Shown piece after piece: positions 10,412 to 19,719 of a DNA stretch of 30,374 bases. The notes below the pieces were generated by a model. That model saw only the letters and a list, made by a program, of their open reading frames with translations, ran no database searches and had not been told where the DNA came from. Every line of letters starts with the position of its first letter. Position 1 is the stretch's first letter. Origin of the DNA: Verrucomicrobiota bacterium (GTDB lineage Bacteria; Verrucomicrobiota; Verrucomicrobiia; Opitutales; Opitutaceae). A program made the position numbers and the translations under genes. The stretch is from NCBI GenBank assembly GCA_023457715.1, contig JAEWKR010000180.1, positions 1 to 30,374 of the forward strand. The letters run 5' to 3'.

Positions 10412-13400
10412 ATGAACCCAAAACGCTGGATCGCGCCGTTCACCCCGGCGATTGCCGTTGCCCTCGGATTCGTTGGCGCAACGTCGGCCCTCGGTCAGAC
10501 GGCCCCCACCAACCCCGACGGGACGAATCCGAACGCCGATGAGATCGTCCAACTCAGCCCGTTCCAGGTCGACGTCTCGCGCGACCGTGGATACGCGGCG
10601 GAGAACACCCTTGCCGGCAGCCGGATCAAGACCCCGCTGCAGGACATCGCCGCCTCGATCACCGTCGTGACCAAGCAGCAGATGGAGGACACGGCGTCGC
10701 TCGATATCAACGACGTGTTCCGCTACGAGGCCAGCACGGAAGGTTCGACAAATTACACACCGCTGATCCTCGACCGCGGCACCGCCAAGGACGCGGTGGC
10801 CGGTTACAGTTTCGGCAACAACGGTGATGCGAGCACCAACGCCACGGCCAATCGCGTGCGCGGTCTCAGCTCACCGGACGCCGCCATCAACAACTACTCC
10901 ACCAACGCGCGCATTCCCTTCGACGCGTACAACACGCAGTCGTTGGAAATCAGCCGCGGCCCGAACTCGCTGCTCTTCGGCCTGGGTTCGCCCGCGGGTA
11001 TCGTGAACACGAACTTCGCGCAGGCGATGGTGAACCGCGATTCGAACAACGTGACGGTGCGCACGGACCACAACGGTCAGAAGCGCGGCACTATCGCGAT
11101 CAATCGCGTCCTCGTGAAGGACAAACTGGCCTTCTATGCGGCCGCGATGTACGACGATCGCCAGTTCGAGCGGAAGCCGTCGCGCGATCTCTACACGCGC
11201 CAGTACGGGGCCCTGACTTTCCGCCCGTTCAAAAACACGGTTATTCGTGCCTTTGCGGAAAACTATCGCAACGAGGCGAATCGTCCAAACTCGATCACCC
11301 CGCGTGACCAGGTCACGCCTTGGATCACGTCCGGACGTCCCGTGTACGATCCGGTCAGCCGCAACGTCACCGTTCTCGACACGGGCCGCGTCGTCGGTCC
11401 TTTCGTGAGCAGCACCAAGTCCCCGGGTTATGTCGCCCCCGTGTTCAATCCCACCACGCTGACGGCGACCGGCAACGTGCTGGTGGGCACTGGCGCGCTC
11501 ACGACGCTGACGGTCACCAACGGCGGACGGGTGTATCCGAATCCCATGTTCGTTCCGGGCATCGTGTTCGACGATGTTGGCCGTCCCTTGCGCCGCATCG
11601 AGGACGGTCAGTCGGTCGACCTCTTCGCCCGTCAGTACGGGTTCTACCGTCCCGCGCACACCAATCCGGAGACCGCGTTGCCGAACACGAACACGTGGGC
11701 GGCCGGCGACCCGCGCTTCCTTTACCTCGACCGCATGTGGACGGCTTCGGGCAATCTCCCGCAGCCCGAGCCCGTGATCGGTGGTGTGACGCACCGTTAC
11801 AGCACCTGGAACTGGGCCGGGGTCACGGACAAGAACATCTACGACTGGACCAAGTACAACACGTTGCAGTCGAACTTCGCCAAGGTTCGCGCCGCGCATT
11901 ACAATCTCGAAGTCGAGCAGCAGATCACCGACGACCTCTTCGTCAGTGCCGGCTGGTTCCGTCAGGACATCGATCAACGGGACAATTACACCGTTAACCA
12001 GCTGCAGGGCGCCACGCTCGGCATCGACACCAATCAAAGGATGGTGGATGGAACGCCGAATCCGTACTTCGGACTGCCGTTCATCTATGAAGGCGCCGGC
12101 GGCGGCCTGGATACGTTCTATTCGCCGCAGACTGATGACAACTACCGGGTGCTTGCCACCTACCGCCTCGACTTCACCAAGAACGCCAACTGGTCGCGCT
12201 GGCTGGGCAAACACAACCTGGTCGCCACCTGGCAGGACCAGGAAAGCCGCCGGCAGATCGAACGCTGGCGCATGAACTTCTTCTCGACCGATCCGGACAT
12301 CCGACTCCGTTACGAACGCAATCTGACCCTGACGAACCAGGCTCTGTGGAGTACCACGGCAACGATGCGCCACTATTACATGGCCAGCCCCGGCGATCCG
12401 ATGGGGCAGGTCACGCAGTCGGCAGGCTTCTACGGCAATCGCGGTTGGGATGGCACCGTCGATTCGAACATTCAGGTTTTCGACCTGGCCACGCAGCAGT
12501 ACGTCACGAAGCCCATCAGCGAGCGCGCCGTCTTCGCCGATGCTGGCAGCTTCAAGACCCAGCGTGAAGTCACGGGCGGGCAGGTCGCACTGCAGAGCTA
12601 CCTGTGGCAGGACCGCCTCGTCACCACGTTCGGCGTCCGCAAGGACAAGTATCGCGCCCGTGTGACCACCACCGGCATCATTCGCGATGCCGCCGGCGCG
12701 CAGGTCGAACCCGCGCTGACGGCCGCCCAGTTGTACACCGCCAACTCCACGGGTGAGATCAACCGGGACCTCGTGTTGAACCGCTGGAATCGCTGGGACG
12801 AACTCGAGGGCACGACCAAGACCCTCGGCCTCACCTTCCGCCCGCTCAAGAATTGGGATTTCACCAAGGCTCTGGGAGAGGGGTCCCTCGCGCATGAGCT
12901 CGTCGACAGTCTGACGCTGTACTACAATCAGTCCGACAATTTCAACCCGCCGTCGACGTTCCAGACCGACTACTTCGGTGTTTCGCTGCCGAAGCCGACG
13001 GGCGAGGGCAGGGACATCGGCGTGGGCTTCAGCCTGTTCAAGAACAAGCTGGTTGCGCGTGTAAACTGGTACGAGACCGAACTCCAGAATGAGCGCACGG
13101 CGGCGGCGGGCACGTTGCTGACTCGTCTGATCTATCCTGATACCACGTTCGGCATGGCCTGGGCGTCGACGGTGTTGCGCATCCGCAAGGCCGTCGCGGC
13201 CGGACGTTCGCTGGATCCCGCCTCGCCGAACAGCATCTTCGTCGATCGCGACTGGAACAGCGACGCCCGCTGGAACGTGTCTAGCGAGGCCGATCAGCGT
13301 GCGATCTATGACCTGATCAAGCTGCCGTACCAGTACTACTCGGGCGTTTCCGTGGGTGGCACGCAGAACAGCAAAGCCAAGGGCGTTGAACTGCAGCTCA

Positions 13401-14134
13401 CGTACAATCCGACCCCGAATCTCCGCCTCAAGGTCACCGGATCGAAGGACCAGTCGACCTACACGAACGTGGCTCCGCAGTACGACGCCTGGTATGCGCA
13501 GCGCATGCCGGTCTGGACCTCGCTTGCCGCCACCGACATCCCGGACTTTGTCGACCCGAACAACGGCCGGCGATTCTCGCTCCGGAACTTCTGGGAAAGC
13601 TATGGCTATCAATCCGCGGTTCTGGCGGAGAACACCGATGGAAACACCAACGTTTCGAACTACTTCACGAACACGGTGGTGTCGCAGGTTGCGCTCGCAA
13701 AGGCCTTGGAAGGGGCGCGCGCTCCGTCCCAGCGGCAGTACAACGCGTCGCTGCTCGCCAATTACACGTTCCCGGCAGATCGCTTCGGCGGCAAGCTGCG
13801 CGGGTGGGGCGTGGGCGGCAGCCAGCGCTACGGCTCGAAGGCGATCATCGGCTATCATGGCAAGGTGGGCGATCCAACGCAGCCGACCGTCATCAACCTG
13901 GCGGACATCACCCGCCCGGTGTACGACGAGGCCCAGCACTACACCGACCTGTGGCTCTCGTACTCGCGGAAGATCTGGAACAACAAGGTCAACATGCGGA
14001 TTCAGCTCAACTGCAACAACGCCTTCGAGGGCGGCCGGCTCCAGCCGATCGCCGTCAACTTCGATGGCAAGCCGTGGGCGTTCCGCATCATCGATCCGCG
14101 CCAGTGGATCCTGCAGGCCACGTTTAACTTCTAA
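10412..14134 (+). CDS. TonB-dependent outer-membrane receptor
   Basis: A 1,240-residue outer-membrane transporter. A signal peptide (MNPKRWIAPFTPAIAVALGF, cleavage probably near GATSALGQ) is followed at about 43-53 by DEIVQLSPFQV, the motif that stands near the TonB box position in Opitutaceae receptors. The plug domain covers about 60-200 (LAGSRIKTPLQDIAASITVV, then LEISRGPNSLLFGLGSPAGI). The remainder is a long beta-barrel with alternating aromatic strands, ending in ILQATFNF with the C-terminal Phe needed for BAM recognition. Substrate is unknown; polysaccharide fragments or siderophores are both possible. No SusD-like or degradative partner is adjacent. Codon and base use match the neighbours. 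Confidence 0.94.
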   Translation: MNPKRWIAPFTPAIAVALGFVGATSALGQTAPTNPDGTNPNADEIVQLSPFQVDVSRDRGYAAENTLAGSRIKTPLQDIAASITVVTKQQMEDTASLDINDVFRYEASTEGSTNYTPLILDRGTAKDAVAGYSFGNNGDASTNATANRVRGLSSPDAAINNYSTNARIPFDAYNTQSLEISRGPNSLLFGLGSPAGIVNTNFAQAMVNRDSNNVTVRTDHNGQKRGTIAINRVLVKDKLAFYAAAMYDDRQFERKPSRDLYTRQYGALTFRPFKNTVIRAFAENYRNEANRPNSITPRDQVTPWITSGRPVYDPVSRNVTVLDTGRVVGPFVSSTKSPGYVAPVFNPTTLTATGNVLVGTGALTTLTVTNGGRVYPNPMFVPGIVFDDVGRPLRRIEDGQSVDLFARQYGFYRPAHTNPETALPNTNTWAAGDPRFLYLDRMWTASGNLPQPEPVIGGVTHRYSTWNWAGVTDKNIYDWTKYNTLQSNFAKVRAAHYNLEVEQQITDDLFVSAGWFRQDIDQRDNYTVNQLQGATLGIDTNQRMVDGTPNPYFGLPFIYEGAGGGLDTFYSPQTDDNYRVLATYRLDFTKNANWSRWLGKHNLVATWQDQESRRQIERWRMNFFSTDPDIRLRYERNLTLTNQALWSTTATMRHYYMASPGDPMGQVTQSAGFYGNRGWDGTVDSNIQVFDLATQQYVTKPISERAVFADAGSFKTQREVTGGQVALQSYLWQDRLVTTFGVRKDKYRARVTTTGIIRDAAGAQVEPALTAAQLYTANSTGEINRDLVLNRWNRWDELEGTTKTLGLTFRPLKNWDFTKALGEGSLAHELVDSLTLYYNQSDNFNPPSTFQTDYFGVSLPKPTGEGRDIGVGFSLFKNKLVARVNWYETELQNERTAAAGTLLTRLIYPDTTFGMAWASTVLRIRKAVAAGRSLDPASPNSIFVDRDWNSDARWNVSSEADQRAIYDLIKLPYQYYSGVSVGGTQNSKAKGVELQLTYNPTPNLRLKVTGSKDQSTYTNVAPQYDAWYAQRMPVWTSLAATDIPDFVDPNNGRRFSLRNFWESYGYQSAVLAENTDGNTNVSNYFTNTVVSQVALAKALEGARAPSQRQYNASLLANYTFPADRFGGKLRGWGVGGSQRYGSKAIIGYHGKVGDPTQPTVINLADITRPVYDEAQHYTDLWLSYSRKIWNNKVNMRIQLNCNNAFEGGRLQPIAVNFDGKPWAFRIIDPRQWILQATFNF

Positions 14135-14183
14135 CGCGGTCGAACAGTTCACTTGATCGACGCACGTCGAGCGATCAACTCAG

Positions 14184-14216
14184 GCTCCCCGGCCCCAAGC
14201 CGGGGAGCTTTGCTTT
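14184..14216 (+). terminator. Intrinsic terminator after TonB receptor
   Basis: A perfect 10-bp stem GCTCCCCGGC (14184-14193) / GCCGGGGAGC (14199-14208) with a CCCAA loop is followed by TTTGCTTT. It starts 50 bp after the receptor stop and is the only classical Rho-independent terminator I see in the window. Confidence 0.88.
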
Positions 14217-14233
14217 GCAGGACGCGCACCTTC

Positions 14234-15172
14234 GTGGAGATACGCCCAAGCACGGCCACATGCAGGGCCGCGGCGGGGCATGCCTCGGGTTTCGGATGCG
14301 GCTTGCTGCTCGTTGCTGCCCTGCTTGCCGGGTGCACCACCGTCGACAACGCCTCGGTGGTCGTGACCTCAACGGCGGCCGCAGATTACACCGCCGCGAA
14401 GTTTCGGGACGGGGTGCCCGTGCGGCAAACGTACGTGTTCATGGAGGGGAACTACTTCGCCGGACACACCGTGGATCGTTCCCTGGATGGTCGGACCTTT
14501 CGGAGCATCGCCGCCGCCGTTGCGCCGGACCTCGCCCGACAAAGCTACTTTCCGGCCACGGGGGTGGATGCAGCGGATCTGCTGCTCGTGCTGCACTGGG
14601 GGGTGACCTCGCCCAAGGTTTCGCTCGACGAGCTGAGGGCGGTCACGAGCCGGGACCTGGATCTGACCAAGGAGAAGGAAATCGAGGCGCTGGTAGGCGC
14701 CAACGGCGACATGGTGAGCCAGCTGGCATCGGCCATGCACAGTCGCGCCGAGGCCGAGCAATGGCGTGACGGACAGGAGCACTATGCGGAAGCCGCGGCG
14801 TTCGATTTCGCGACCTCGAACAATGCCCAGCTTCTCGGTTATGCGCGCCACCTGCGGAAGATGGCCGAACGAACGTATTCGACGCCGGACGAGGTGGCCT
14901 TGCGGCACGATCTCACGACGGAACGGTACTTCATCATCCTCCGGGCGTATGACCTCAAGAACCGGATGCCCGACGGCCGGATGCGGGTCGTATGGACCGT
15001 GTACACGAACATGCGCTCCCCGGGGACCAACTTCGACCAGGCGGTGGACCTGATGGCGAGTGTGGTGGTGGAGGTGGTCGGCCGGCAGACCGACGAGGTG
15101 CTGACGCTCTCGCCTAAGCTGCGGCAGGGAAAGGTTGAGGTCGGTGACCTGGTGATCATCAACGAAGACTGA
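14234..15172 (+). CDS. Probable lipoprotein of unknown function
   Basis: The only start that lies after the terminator at 14184-14216 and still keeps a full signal peptide is GTG at 14234, giving 312 residues; AGGA at 14219-14222 may be its ribosome site. The N-terminus has arginines, then a hydrophobic stretch ending in the lipobox LLAGC with lipid-bearing C34. The mature protein is mixed alpha/beta with stretches VPVRQTYVFMEGNYF, LLLVLHWGVTSP and MRVVWTVYTNMRSPGTNFDQ, and has no domain I recognise. It would be processed by Lgt, Lsp and Lnt. An in-frame TTG at 14153 is a possible earlier start but would place the terminator inside the gene. Confidence 0.7.
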   Translation: MEIRPSTATCRAAAGHASGFGCGLLLVAALLAGCTTVDNASVVVTSTAAADYTAAKFRDGVPVRQTYVFMEGNYFAGHTVDRSLDGRTFRSIAAAVAPDLARQSYFPATGVDAADLLLVLHWGVTSPKVSLDELRAVTSRDLDLTKEKEIEALVGANGDMVSQLASAMHSRAEAEQWRDGQEHYAEAAAFDFATSNNAQLLGYARHLRKMAERTYSTPDEVALRHDLTTERYFIILRAYDLKNRMPDGRMRVVWTVYTNMRSPGTNFDQAVDLMASVVVEVVGRQTDEVLTLSPKLRQGKVEVGDLVIINED

Positions 15173-15217
15173 GCTGGCATTCGGCGGAGGCTTGCGGCGC
15201 AATCTTGGCCGCACGCG

Positions 15218-17464
15218 ATGAAAACTGGATCGGACCCTTCAGGCCATCGGGGTGGGAGCAGGTCGGTCCCGCGAACGGGTCCACGACCGGCACGCGCAAG
15301 CGCGGCCCAGCCTCCGGCGGCACCGGAGCATTCGCGGGGCAAACCCGCGTCCCCAACTGGACAGGCCGATCGGGTCCGGGGGTTCGTGGCGATACTGGCG
15401 CTCCTGGTGGGGCTGGTCTACGCGAACACGCTGACGGTGCCGTTCGTGTTCGATGACGAGGGCGCGGTGCTGCTTAACCCGACGATCCGGGATCTCGGTT
15501 CACTCGACGTCCTGCGTCCCGCGGCGGATGGCAGCACGACGACGGCCCGGCCGCTGGTGAACCTTTCGCTGGCGTTGAACTACGCCCTCTCGGGGGAGGC
15601 GACGTGGAGCTATCATCTCGTTAACTTACTGATTCATCTGGGCTGCACGCTGCTGTTGTTTGGCTTGGTGCGGCGTACGGTGGCCACCGGAACGTTGCTT
15701 CATTTGCCGCGAAGATCAGAGGCGGGCGGGCCGCCCGCGGTCCACTCCGATTCCGCCGGACGCATCGCCCTGGCTACCGCGGCCCTCTGGGCGGTCCATC
15801 CGCTGCAAACGGAAACCGTCGTCACGATTGCCCAACGGACGGAATCGCTGTGCGCGTTCTTCTATTTGCTCACGCTCTACGGCTTCGTCCGCGGCGTTCG
15901 AAATGCGGCGGTGCATCAGCCAGCCATCAACCGGCAGGTCGCTTCGGATGGCGGGCTGAAGGACCGCCCTATTGCCAAGCCGGGAGCGCGCTGGCTCGCG
16001 GTCTCCGCGGTCGCCTGCCTGGCGGGCATGGCGAGCAAGGAGGTCATGGTCACGGCCCCACTCGTCGTGCTGCTCTTCGATCGCACCTTCGTGGCCGGGA
16101 GCTTCGCCGCGGCGTGGCGGCGCCGGCGGGGCTACTATCTCGGATTGGCCGCGACCTGGGTTCTCCTCGCGGGACTGGTGTTTTCAGCCGGCTCCGCCCG
16201 CGGTGACGCCGCGGGGCTGGGGCAGGGGGTGTCGGCCTGGCACTATCTGCTGACCCAGGCCGGAGCTCTGCTGCACTACCTCCGCCTTAGCCTGTGGCCC
16301 TACCCGCTCGTGCTGGACTATGGCACGGCCGTGACCCGGAACCTGGCGGATGCAATCGTAGCCGCGTCGGCGGTGCTGCTGGGCCTGGCGGGCACAGTCT
16401 GGGCTCTCGTGCGACGGCCGGTGGCGGGTTTCCTGGCGGCGAGCTTCTTCGTGCTGCTGGCGCCGAGTTCGAGCTTCATCCCGCTGGTCACCCAGACGGT
16501 GGCCGAGCACCGGATGTACCTTCCGCTCGCGCTGCTGGTGGTGAGCGCCACGTGGGCGACGAGTCGGGTGCGCGGCGGTTTTGGCGCGTTGGGCATCCTG
16601 GGGGTGGCGCTCGGTGCGGCGACCCTCGCGCGCAACGCGGACTATCGGGATCCCATCCGGTTGTGGCAGGAAAACGCCGTCCACGCACCGCGAGTGCCCA
16701 GGGTTTTCAACAACCTCGCCATCGCGCTGCAACGCGCGGGGCGGAGCGACGAAGCGGCGAGGGCTTATGCCCGCGCCGTGGAGTTGGATCCGACGTATGT
16801 GAGCGCCTATTACAGCTGGGGGCTGACCCTGCTCGAACGCGGCGACCCAGCAGGCGCGATTGAACGGTTGTCCCGCGCGGTGGCACTCTCGCCGAATCAC
16901 ATCGATGCGCGCTTTTCTCTGGCCACGGCGCTGGTCCGCGCGGGGCGGGGGGCGGAGGCGGTGCCGCATTTCGAAGCGCTGCGGCAGCGACAACCCTCGG
17001 CCGACGTGCACCACAACCTCGCGCTGGCTTTGGCGGCGGACGGGCGGGTCGAGGAAGCCACTCGTGAGTTCGAAGCTGCCATCGAGCTGGATCCGGCGCA
17101 GCTTGCATCCCGCCTGGAACTCGCCCGCCTGCTGCAGGGGGCGGGTCGCGCCGCGGCTGCGCGCGCCGTGCTGGAAGACCTCCTGAAGGTGGATGGGCGG
17201 CACCGGGAGGCTTTGCAGCGGGTGGCCATGCTCTGTGCGCAGGCCGGTGATCTGGGAACTGCCGAACGTCACTTCCGCGCGCTGGTCGAGGTCGCTCCCG
17301 GCGACGCGGCGGCGCATGGCAACCTCGGCAATGTATTGCTTTTGCGCGGACAGCCCGAGGCAGCGATGCGCAGCTACGAGCGGGCGCTGGCGTTGCGGCC
17401 GGGCGATCCCCGCCTGCAGGAGAGCCTGGAGCTGGCGCGAGAGGCGCTGGGCTCTGGTCGGTGA
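15218..17464 (+). CDS. TMTC-like polytopic membrane protein with C-terminal TPR repeats
   Basis: A 748-residue protein with about ten membrane helices (roughly 54-480) followed by six or more TPR units (about 495-740; e.g. PRVFNNLAIALQRAGRSDEA). The first periplasmic loop has FVFDDEGAVLLNP with D80-D81, and ARPLVNLSLALNYALSG and HPLQTETVVTIAQRTESL follow. This is the layout of the TMTC/DUF1736 group, GT-C fold proteins that in animals O-mannosylate cadherins; bacterial roles are not established. Residues 169-177 (EAGGPPAVH) are encoded by a copy of the E6 intergenic palindrome. The first 52 residues are low-complexity and Pro/Arg-rich, so the true start may be later than the ATG at 15218. Confidence 0.8.
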   Translation: MKTGSDPSGHRGGSRSVPRTGPRPARASAAQPPAAPEHSRGKPASPTGQADRVRGFVAILALLVGLVYANTLTVPFVFDDEGAVLLNPTIRDLGSLDVLRPAADGSTTTARPLVNLSLALNYALSGEATWSYHLVNLLIHLGCTLLLFGLVRRTVATGTLLHLPRRSEAGGPPAVHSDSAGRIALATAALWAVHPLQTETVVTIAQRTESLCAFFYLLTLYGFVRGVRNAAVHQPAINRQVASDGGLKDRPIAKPGARWLAVSAVACLAGMASKEVMVTAPLVVLLFDRTFVAGSFAAAWRRRRGYYLGLAATWVLLAGLVFSAGSARGDAAGLGQGVSAWHYLLTQAGALLHYLRLSLWPYPLVLDYGTAVTRNLADAIVAASAVLLGLAGTVWALVRRPVAGFLAASFFVLLAPSSSFIPLVTQTVAEHRMYLPLALLVVSATWATSRVRGGFGALGILGVALGAATLARNADYRDPIRLWQENAVHAPRVPRVFNNLAIALQRAGRSDEAARAYARAVELDPTYVSAYYSWGLTLLERGDPAGAIERLSRAVALSPNHIDARFSLATALVRAGRGAEAVPHFEALRQRQPSADVHHNLALALAADGRVEEATREFEAAIELDPAQLASRLELARLLQGAGRAAAARAVLEDLLKVDGRHREALQRVAMLCAQAGDLGTAERHFRALVEVAPGDAAAHGNLGNVLLLRGQPEAAMRSYERALALRPGDPRLQESLELAREALGSGR
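15719..15745 (+). repeat. E6-type palindrome inside the coding frame of the TMTC-like gene
   Basis: GAGGCGGGCGGGCCGCCCGC followed by GGTCCAC differs from the array copy at 10152-10178 at a single base out of 27. It is read in frame as a GGPPAVH peptide between predicted membrane helices, so the gene stays open. Confidence 0.88.
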
Positions 17465-17495
17465 TCGGGACTGCGGGCTGTGGGTGGGGCGGTCT

Positions 17496-17694
17496 GGAAC
17501 CACTCGCTGGCGCTCGCAGCTACGGCGTGGAACCACTCGCTGGTACGCGCAGCTACGGCGCGGAACCCACTCGCTGGCGCTCGCAGCCACGGCGCGGAAC
17601 CACTCGCTGGCGCTCGCCGCTACGGCGCGGAACCACTCGCTGGCGCTGGCAGCTACGGCGCGGAACCACTCGCTGGCGCTCGCAGACATGGTAC
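17496..17694. repeat. 33-bp tandem repeat, about six copies
   Basis: Units of the form GGAACCACTCGCTGGCGCTC plus GCAGCTACGGCGC start at 17496, 17529, 17562, 17596, 17629 and 17662. Five are 33 bp and the third is 34 bp; the last is partial. It fills more than half of the 351-bp gap between the TMTC-like gene and the beta-helix gene. Because the unit is a multiple of three, long frames are open on both strands, but the 1-bp insertion in unit three breaks the register and argues against coding. Nothing else recognisable lies in 17695-17815. Confidence 0.9.
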
Positions 17695-17815
17695 CTGCGT
17701 CTAGCGTTAGCGCGGGGCCCCCGTTGCCGCTGGACATGGGGCGCGGGCATCTGAAGGCGCGTGCAATGCCGTTGGCGCGTTTGCCAGCGGACTGCTCCCC
17801 CTTAGTTTCCCTGTC

Positions 17816-19630
17816 ATGACGCTTCACGCTCCCCTCGTTACAGCTCGCCGTTCGCTGGCTGCCCTCGCCCTGATGTTCGTCGCGGCCGCCGCCCCCCTCT
17901 TCTCCCAACCCTCCGGCGGTCCGTACGGCCCGGTGCCCCAGACGTACACGGTGTCGGCGGGCGCTGCGCAGGTCTACTACGTCGCCCCGGACGGGCAGCC
18001 CTCCGCCTCGGGCAAATCACTCCAGGAGCCCACCTCGCTGGCCGCGGCGATCGAGCGCGCCTCCACGGGCGCGGTGATTGTGCTGCGCGGCGGCACCTAC
18101 CGGACCGGCAATCTGCAACTGAACCAGGGCGTGACCTTCCAACCGCACGCCGACGAGACGCCGATCCTCAAGGGTTCGCAGGTGGTGAAGGAGTGGAAGG
18201 CGCAGGACAACGGGGTGTGGCGCGCCACTTGGAAGACCCTCTTTCCGATGAAGCCCGCCGAGTGGTGGCGCCGCGAGCGCTCGGGCCGCAAGACGCCGCT
18301 GTATCGCTTCAACAACGACATGGTGTTCGTCGACGGCCGGATGCTCAAGGCCGTGGGCTGGGAGGGTGAGGTGGACGAGAACTCCTTCTACATCGATTAC
18401 GAGGCGAGCCAGGTCTACATCGGCGTGGATCCGTCGAAGCACCAGATCGAGATCACGGCGTTCGACAATGCGCTCACCCGCGTGACAGGAAACGTGCACG
18501 GCCGTCCCTCCGACAAGAAGGGCTTCATCATGCGCGGCCTCGCGATCATGCAGTACGCATACCGCGGGATCGAGATCGAGGGCACCAACCCCGAGGCGCC
18601 GGCAGACCCCGCCACGTTCGGCAAGGATGTCGTCGGCACGACGCTCGAGCATGTCACCATCAGCCACTGCTCGCGGGTGGCCGGCTATTTCCGCGGCGAC
18701 AACATGGTGTTTCGCAACTGCCTGATCAGCGACACGCGCACGGAGGGCCTTTTCATCCTGAGTTCGGCCGACGTGCTGCTCGAAAGGAATATTTTCCGGC
18801 GGAACAACGTGGACAATATCCACGGCTACTATCCCGCGGCGGTGAAGATCTTCAACCAATGCTACCGCGCCGTGGTGCGCGACAACCTGGTGGTCGAGCA
18901 GACCAATTCCAACGGCATCTGGTGGGACGTCGGCAATGTCGACGCGGTATTCGTCAACAACTGGGTGCAGGATGCGGAGGACGGCTTCTTCTTCGAAATC
19001 TCGAAAGGCGCGGTCTGCGCCGGCAACGTCTTCGTCAACTGCCACAAGGGCGTGCGTTCCCTGAATGCGTCCAACGTGCACGTGTACAACAATACGTTCT
19101 TCAACACGGTCGCCTCGTTTGAGCGGACGGAACGCAGCGCGGTGGGCGACCACTTCGACTGGCATCCCGCCAGCGGCCCGGCGGTGAACGAGCGCGAAGG
19201 GCATGTGTTCGTGAACAACCTCCTGGTGGCGGATGAGACGTATGATCGCGAACTGGTGCGCTTCGAGCAGGTGAAGGGGCTGTGCGGCAAACTCACCCAG
19301 CCGCAGACACGGCAGTTCGATGGCAATGTGTACCTGCGGCGTGGCGCCTCACCGCAGCACTCGCTGATTTATTGGAGCCCGTCCAACGGGCCGGATTGCA
19401 CCACGGTTTACACCGAGTTGGAGTCGTTCCGCCGGGAGCAGAGCTCGTTTGAGACGAAAAGCCTGTATCAGCCCAATGTCCTTCAATCCGTGTTCCGCAG
19501 CGTCGAGCTGAAGAACTTCGAGCCGCTGCGACCGGTGCCGGCGACGGTTGCCATTCCGGACGCGGTGCGGAAAGCCACGGGGTGGACGGGCTCGGGCCAG
19601 CTCACGGTGGGCGCGTATCAGGGGAAGTAG
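17816..19630 (+). CDS. Secreted right-handed parallel beta-helix protein
   Basis: A 604-residue protein with a signal peptide (RRSLAALALMFVAAAAPLFS, residues 11-30). The mature part starts with YYVAPDGQPSASGKS and AVIVLRGGTYRTGNLQL, the usual opening of DUF1565/beta-helix enzymes. Several helical turns follow between about 270 and 480 (VFRNCLISDTRTEGLFI, LERNIFRRNNVDNIHGYY, VHVYNNTFFNTV), with the stacked Asn ladder typical of the fold. Such proteins are often polysaccharide lyases or glycosidases acting in the periplasm or outside; I cannot fix a catalytic residue or family. It is preceded by the 33-bp repeat array and converges with the ydcF-like gene across element E8. Confidence 0.82.
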   Translation: MTLHAPLVTARRSLAALALMFVAAAAPLFSQPSGGPYGPVPQTYTVSAGAAQVYYVAPDGQPSASGKSLQEPTSLAAAIERASTGAVIVLRGGTYRTGNLQLNQGVTFQPHADETPILKGSQVVKEWKAQDNGVWRATWKTLFPMKPAEWWRRERSGRKTPLYRFNNDMVFVDGRMLKAVGWEGEVDENSFYIDYEASQVYIGVDPSKHQIEITAFDNALTRVTGNVHGRPSDKKGFIMRGLAIMQYAYRGIEIEGTNPEAPADPATFGKDVVGTTLEHVTISHCSRVAGYFRGDNMVFRNCLISDTRTEGLFILSSADVLLERNIFRRNNVDNIHGYYPAAVKIFNQCYRAVVRDNLVVEQTNSNGIWWDVGNVDAVFVNNWVQDAEDGFFFEISKGAVCAGNVFVNCHKGVRSLNASNVHVYNNTFFNTVASFERTERSAVGDHFDWHPASGPAVNEREGHVFVNNLLVADETYDRELVRFEQVKGLCGKLTQPQTRQFDGNVYLRRGASPQHSLIYWSPSNGPDCTTVYTELESFRREQSSFETKSLYQPNVLQSVFRSVELKNFEPLRPVPATVAIPDAVRKATGWTGSGQLTVGAYQGK

Positions 19631-19642
19631 GCGGCGGCTTGG

Positions 19643-19719
19643 GTACGTTGTCCCGCGTTGACGCGGAATGCCTTGGAACGCGCCGATCAAACCTTCCGCG
19701 TGAACGCGGGACAACGTAC
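19643..19719. repeat. Palindromic element between convergent genes (E8, GTACG-type)
   Basis: Arms of 26 bp (19643-19668 and 19694-19719) match with one mismatch: GTACGTTGTCCCGCGTTGAC and on, against its complement ending ACAACGTAC. The loop contains AATGCCTTGG, shared with the element at 27340-27415. The TGA stop of the minus-strand gene (19720-19722) directly abuts the right arm, while the plus-strand stop is 12 bp before the left arm. Confidence 0.88.

Noticed and set aside
10871..14152. Minus-strand frame of more than 1,000 codons opposite the TonB receptor
   Set aside because: A GC-rich antisense shadow: composition is Arg/Val/Asp-rich without domain structure, while the plus strand has a signal peptide, plug motifs and a barrel end.
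17193..17819. Plus-strand frame of 208 codons across the 33-bp repeats
   Set aside because: It overlaps the TPR part of the TMTC-like gene in another frame, and the 34-bp unit shifts register within the array.
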